From Marthasterias glacialis (lineage: Eukaryota > Echinodermata > Asteroidea > Forcipulatida > Asteriidae): a DNA stretch of 64,000 bases. Every line of letters starts with the position of its first letter. Position 1 is the stretch's first letter. The DNA lies in the NCBI GenBank assembly GCA_911728455.2, contig OU452231.1:2423001-2487000 (forward strand), given 5' to 3'. Made by a program: the position numbers and the translations under genes. A model generated the notes under the pieces. It saw only the letters and a program-made list of their open reading frames with translations. It searched no databases and had not been told where the DNA came from. Of this stretch, positions 62,586 through 64,000 are shown one piece after another.

Positions 62586-64000
62586 TATAGAAATAGAACC
62601 TAAGGAATACCAAGTGTTTTAGGGACACTAGGTGGCAGCAGACGTACCAGGTAAATCTCGGAAATGTGTGCATGGCTCAGAACTATGTGAACAATTTTCA
62701 AATTTCCCATTTTGTCTGCTGCCACCTAGTGTTCCAAAAGTCTACCGCTGATGTGATGCTAAGAAGTGACACACTAAACTTATCACCGCCGACAGAAACT
62801 GCCTCAGCAAAAAACATGGTCTCCATATCAAATTATTCTGATTCTTGGATCAGTCGATGAAGAAGATGTTCCCAACTGAAGACCGTGACCCGTTTGCTCG
62901 ATGGCAATGAACTTATGAAGAAAATGTGAAGCATGTCATTGTCGAATTATGAACGCAAGGCCGTCCTTCAAGGCCCTTCAAATTTGCTTCAGAGAAATGG
63001 ATTCAACAACTTTGTTTTTAATAACACTGTTCCTTCATTGTCATTAATTAGAAGTTCATGTGCAGCAAAGGTTTAATTTGTTTGTAGTTTGATCAACAAG
63101 ATAAAACTTGAACAACACGATGAACATGAAGATTGTGCAGAATCCCTTGAAGACAAAGTCCAGATTTTGTCATCAAAGACGCCCACTCGTCAACGCGCGA
63201 CAAACAAACTCGTGCCACAAAAGATCACCTTTGACCGGCACAGGTGTTGTACGTAAACTAGGTACGGGTAAATGATCCTTTTGTGCCACAGAAACAGTCG
63301 TTGGGTAATGGTGACGAGCCGGCATCTTTAAGTGACCAATATCTTTAGTTTAATCTAAGAGCTCACTGGTTATAAATTTCATACCAGTGCGAAACCTGAG
63401 GAAAAAAAGAAAGAAATATATGCATGTCCAATCCTGCCAAAAGTGGAGAAGAGAGCATCTGACGACCCACACTCCAAAATCATCACTTGTGACAGCCACA
63501 ATCTCAGGAGCTTTTGCGTAGTTTTGTAAGTAACGACAAACACCCATACACAATTCTGAATGAATTAGTGCGGCACAACGATACCAGGGTTTTGCTCATC
63601 TGGATGTTGCTATACAAAAGCTTGCCCCAAACCAATCGACACGGCAACTGTCTCTATAGTCTGAGGTATTCACATTTAAGCAGTAACTTGAGACTAAGCA
63701 AGTCATTGTACCAGAATTATTCAAATCAAACTTTAAAGACTTCTTGAAAACTAGGTGGGAATGCATCCAACGCTAAAAAACCAATGATATACAATCCCTT
63801 TATGTCTAAGGCATAACTGATGCACATGCACTAAACGGTTAGAAAGTCACATCCAACCACCTGTGAAAATGATGGTTACCATGGTAACAACAGCACATAA
63901 GGGGGAGTTCTGGCAAAGATTTCCGAGGTGGCTGAGGACATACTCCACTCAGGCAAAGGGGGGGGGAAGGGTCACATGAGGAGAGGAGAGAACAGGACGG
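62586..64000. other. Shootin intron, no exon seen
   Basis: No segment here matches the expected N-terminal coiled-coil exons of shootin. An inverted pair of 'ctaggtggcagcagac' (62629) and 'gtctgctgccacctag' (62714) is present. The last 60 bases are purine-rich with a G run. Confidence 0.55.

Noticed and set aside
1..64000. CRISPR array, operon or prokaryotic island
   Set aside because: Tandem arrays have no spacer structure, and genes have introns and metazoan domains throughout.

Overview
This is a window of a metazoan nuclear genome. It is AT-rich, has intron-split genes with GT/AG junctions, and is crowded with short interspersed repeats. The gene content, the Gmr1-type Ty3/gypsy element and the tRNA-headed SINEs point to an invertebrate deuterostome. 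I favour an echinoderm, but this is an inference and no species can be named from the sequence.

Three protein-coding genes were reconstructed exon by exon, all on the minus strand, with reading phase kept across every junction. (1) An RGS12/RGS14-type regulator of G-protein signalling, about 0.77-17.4 kb. A single 2.2-kb exon encodes PDZ and PTB domains, then come a 22-bp microexon and two exons holding the start of the RGS box; the rest of the RGS box and any Ras-binding or GoLoco parts lie off the left edge. A separate ATG exon at 5.55-5.62 kb has a matching phase and could start a short isoform. (2) A complete securin (PTTG1-like) gene, 29.8-36.1 kb, with five coding exons, 251 residues, a KEN box and a destruction box. 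A possible non-coding first exon and promoter lie near 38.4-38.6 kb. (3) A shootin-1 (SHTN1) homologue, 47.0 to beyond 62.4 kb, with 13 exons including 27-bp and 21-bp microexons, coiled coils and a poly-proline stretch; its N-terminal exons lie off the right edge.

Between RGS12/14 and securin sits a structurally complete 6.64-kb LTR retrotransposon (19310-25952, minus strand). Its 710-bp LTRs appear identical, gag-pro and pol are uninterrupted, and it has a tRNA-Pro-like primer site and a polypurine tract. Integrase precedes reverse transcriptase in pol, the arrangement of the Gmr1-like clade. It landed inside one arm of an older hairpin repeat.

The rest is introns and intergenic DNA filled with non-autonomous repeats: several SINE families (three bodies sharing one tRNA-like head), MITEs ending in TA-GACC...GGTC-TA, MITEs with TTA target duplications, one with a 9-bp duplication, long hairpin elements, a 21-bp minisatellite, a LINE 3' remnant and a 41-bp-type degenerate tandem array. 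Several are nested, so the order of insertion can be read. I saw no CRISPR array, operon or other prokaryotic system, and no functional tRNA or rRNA gene.
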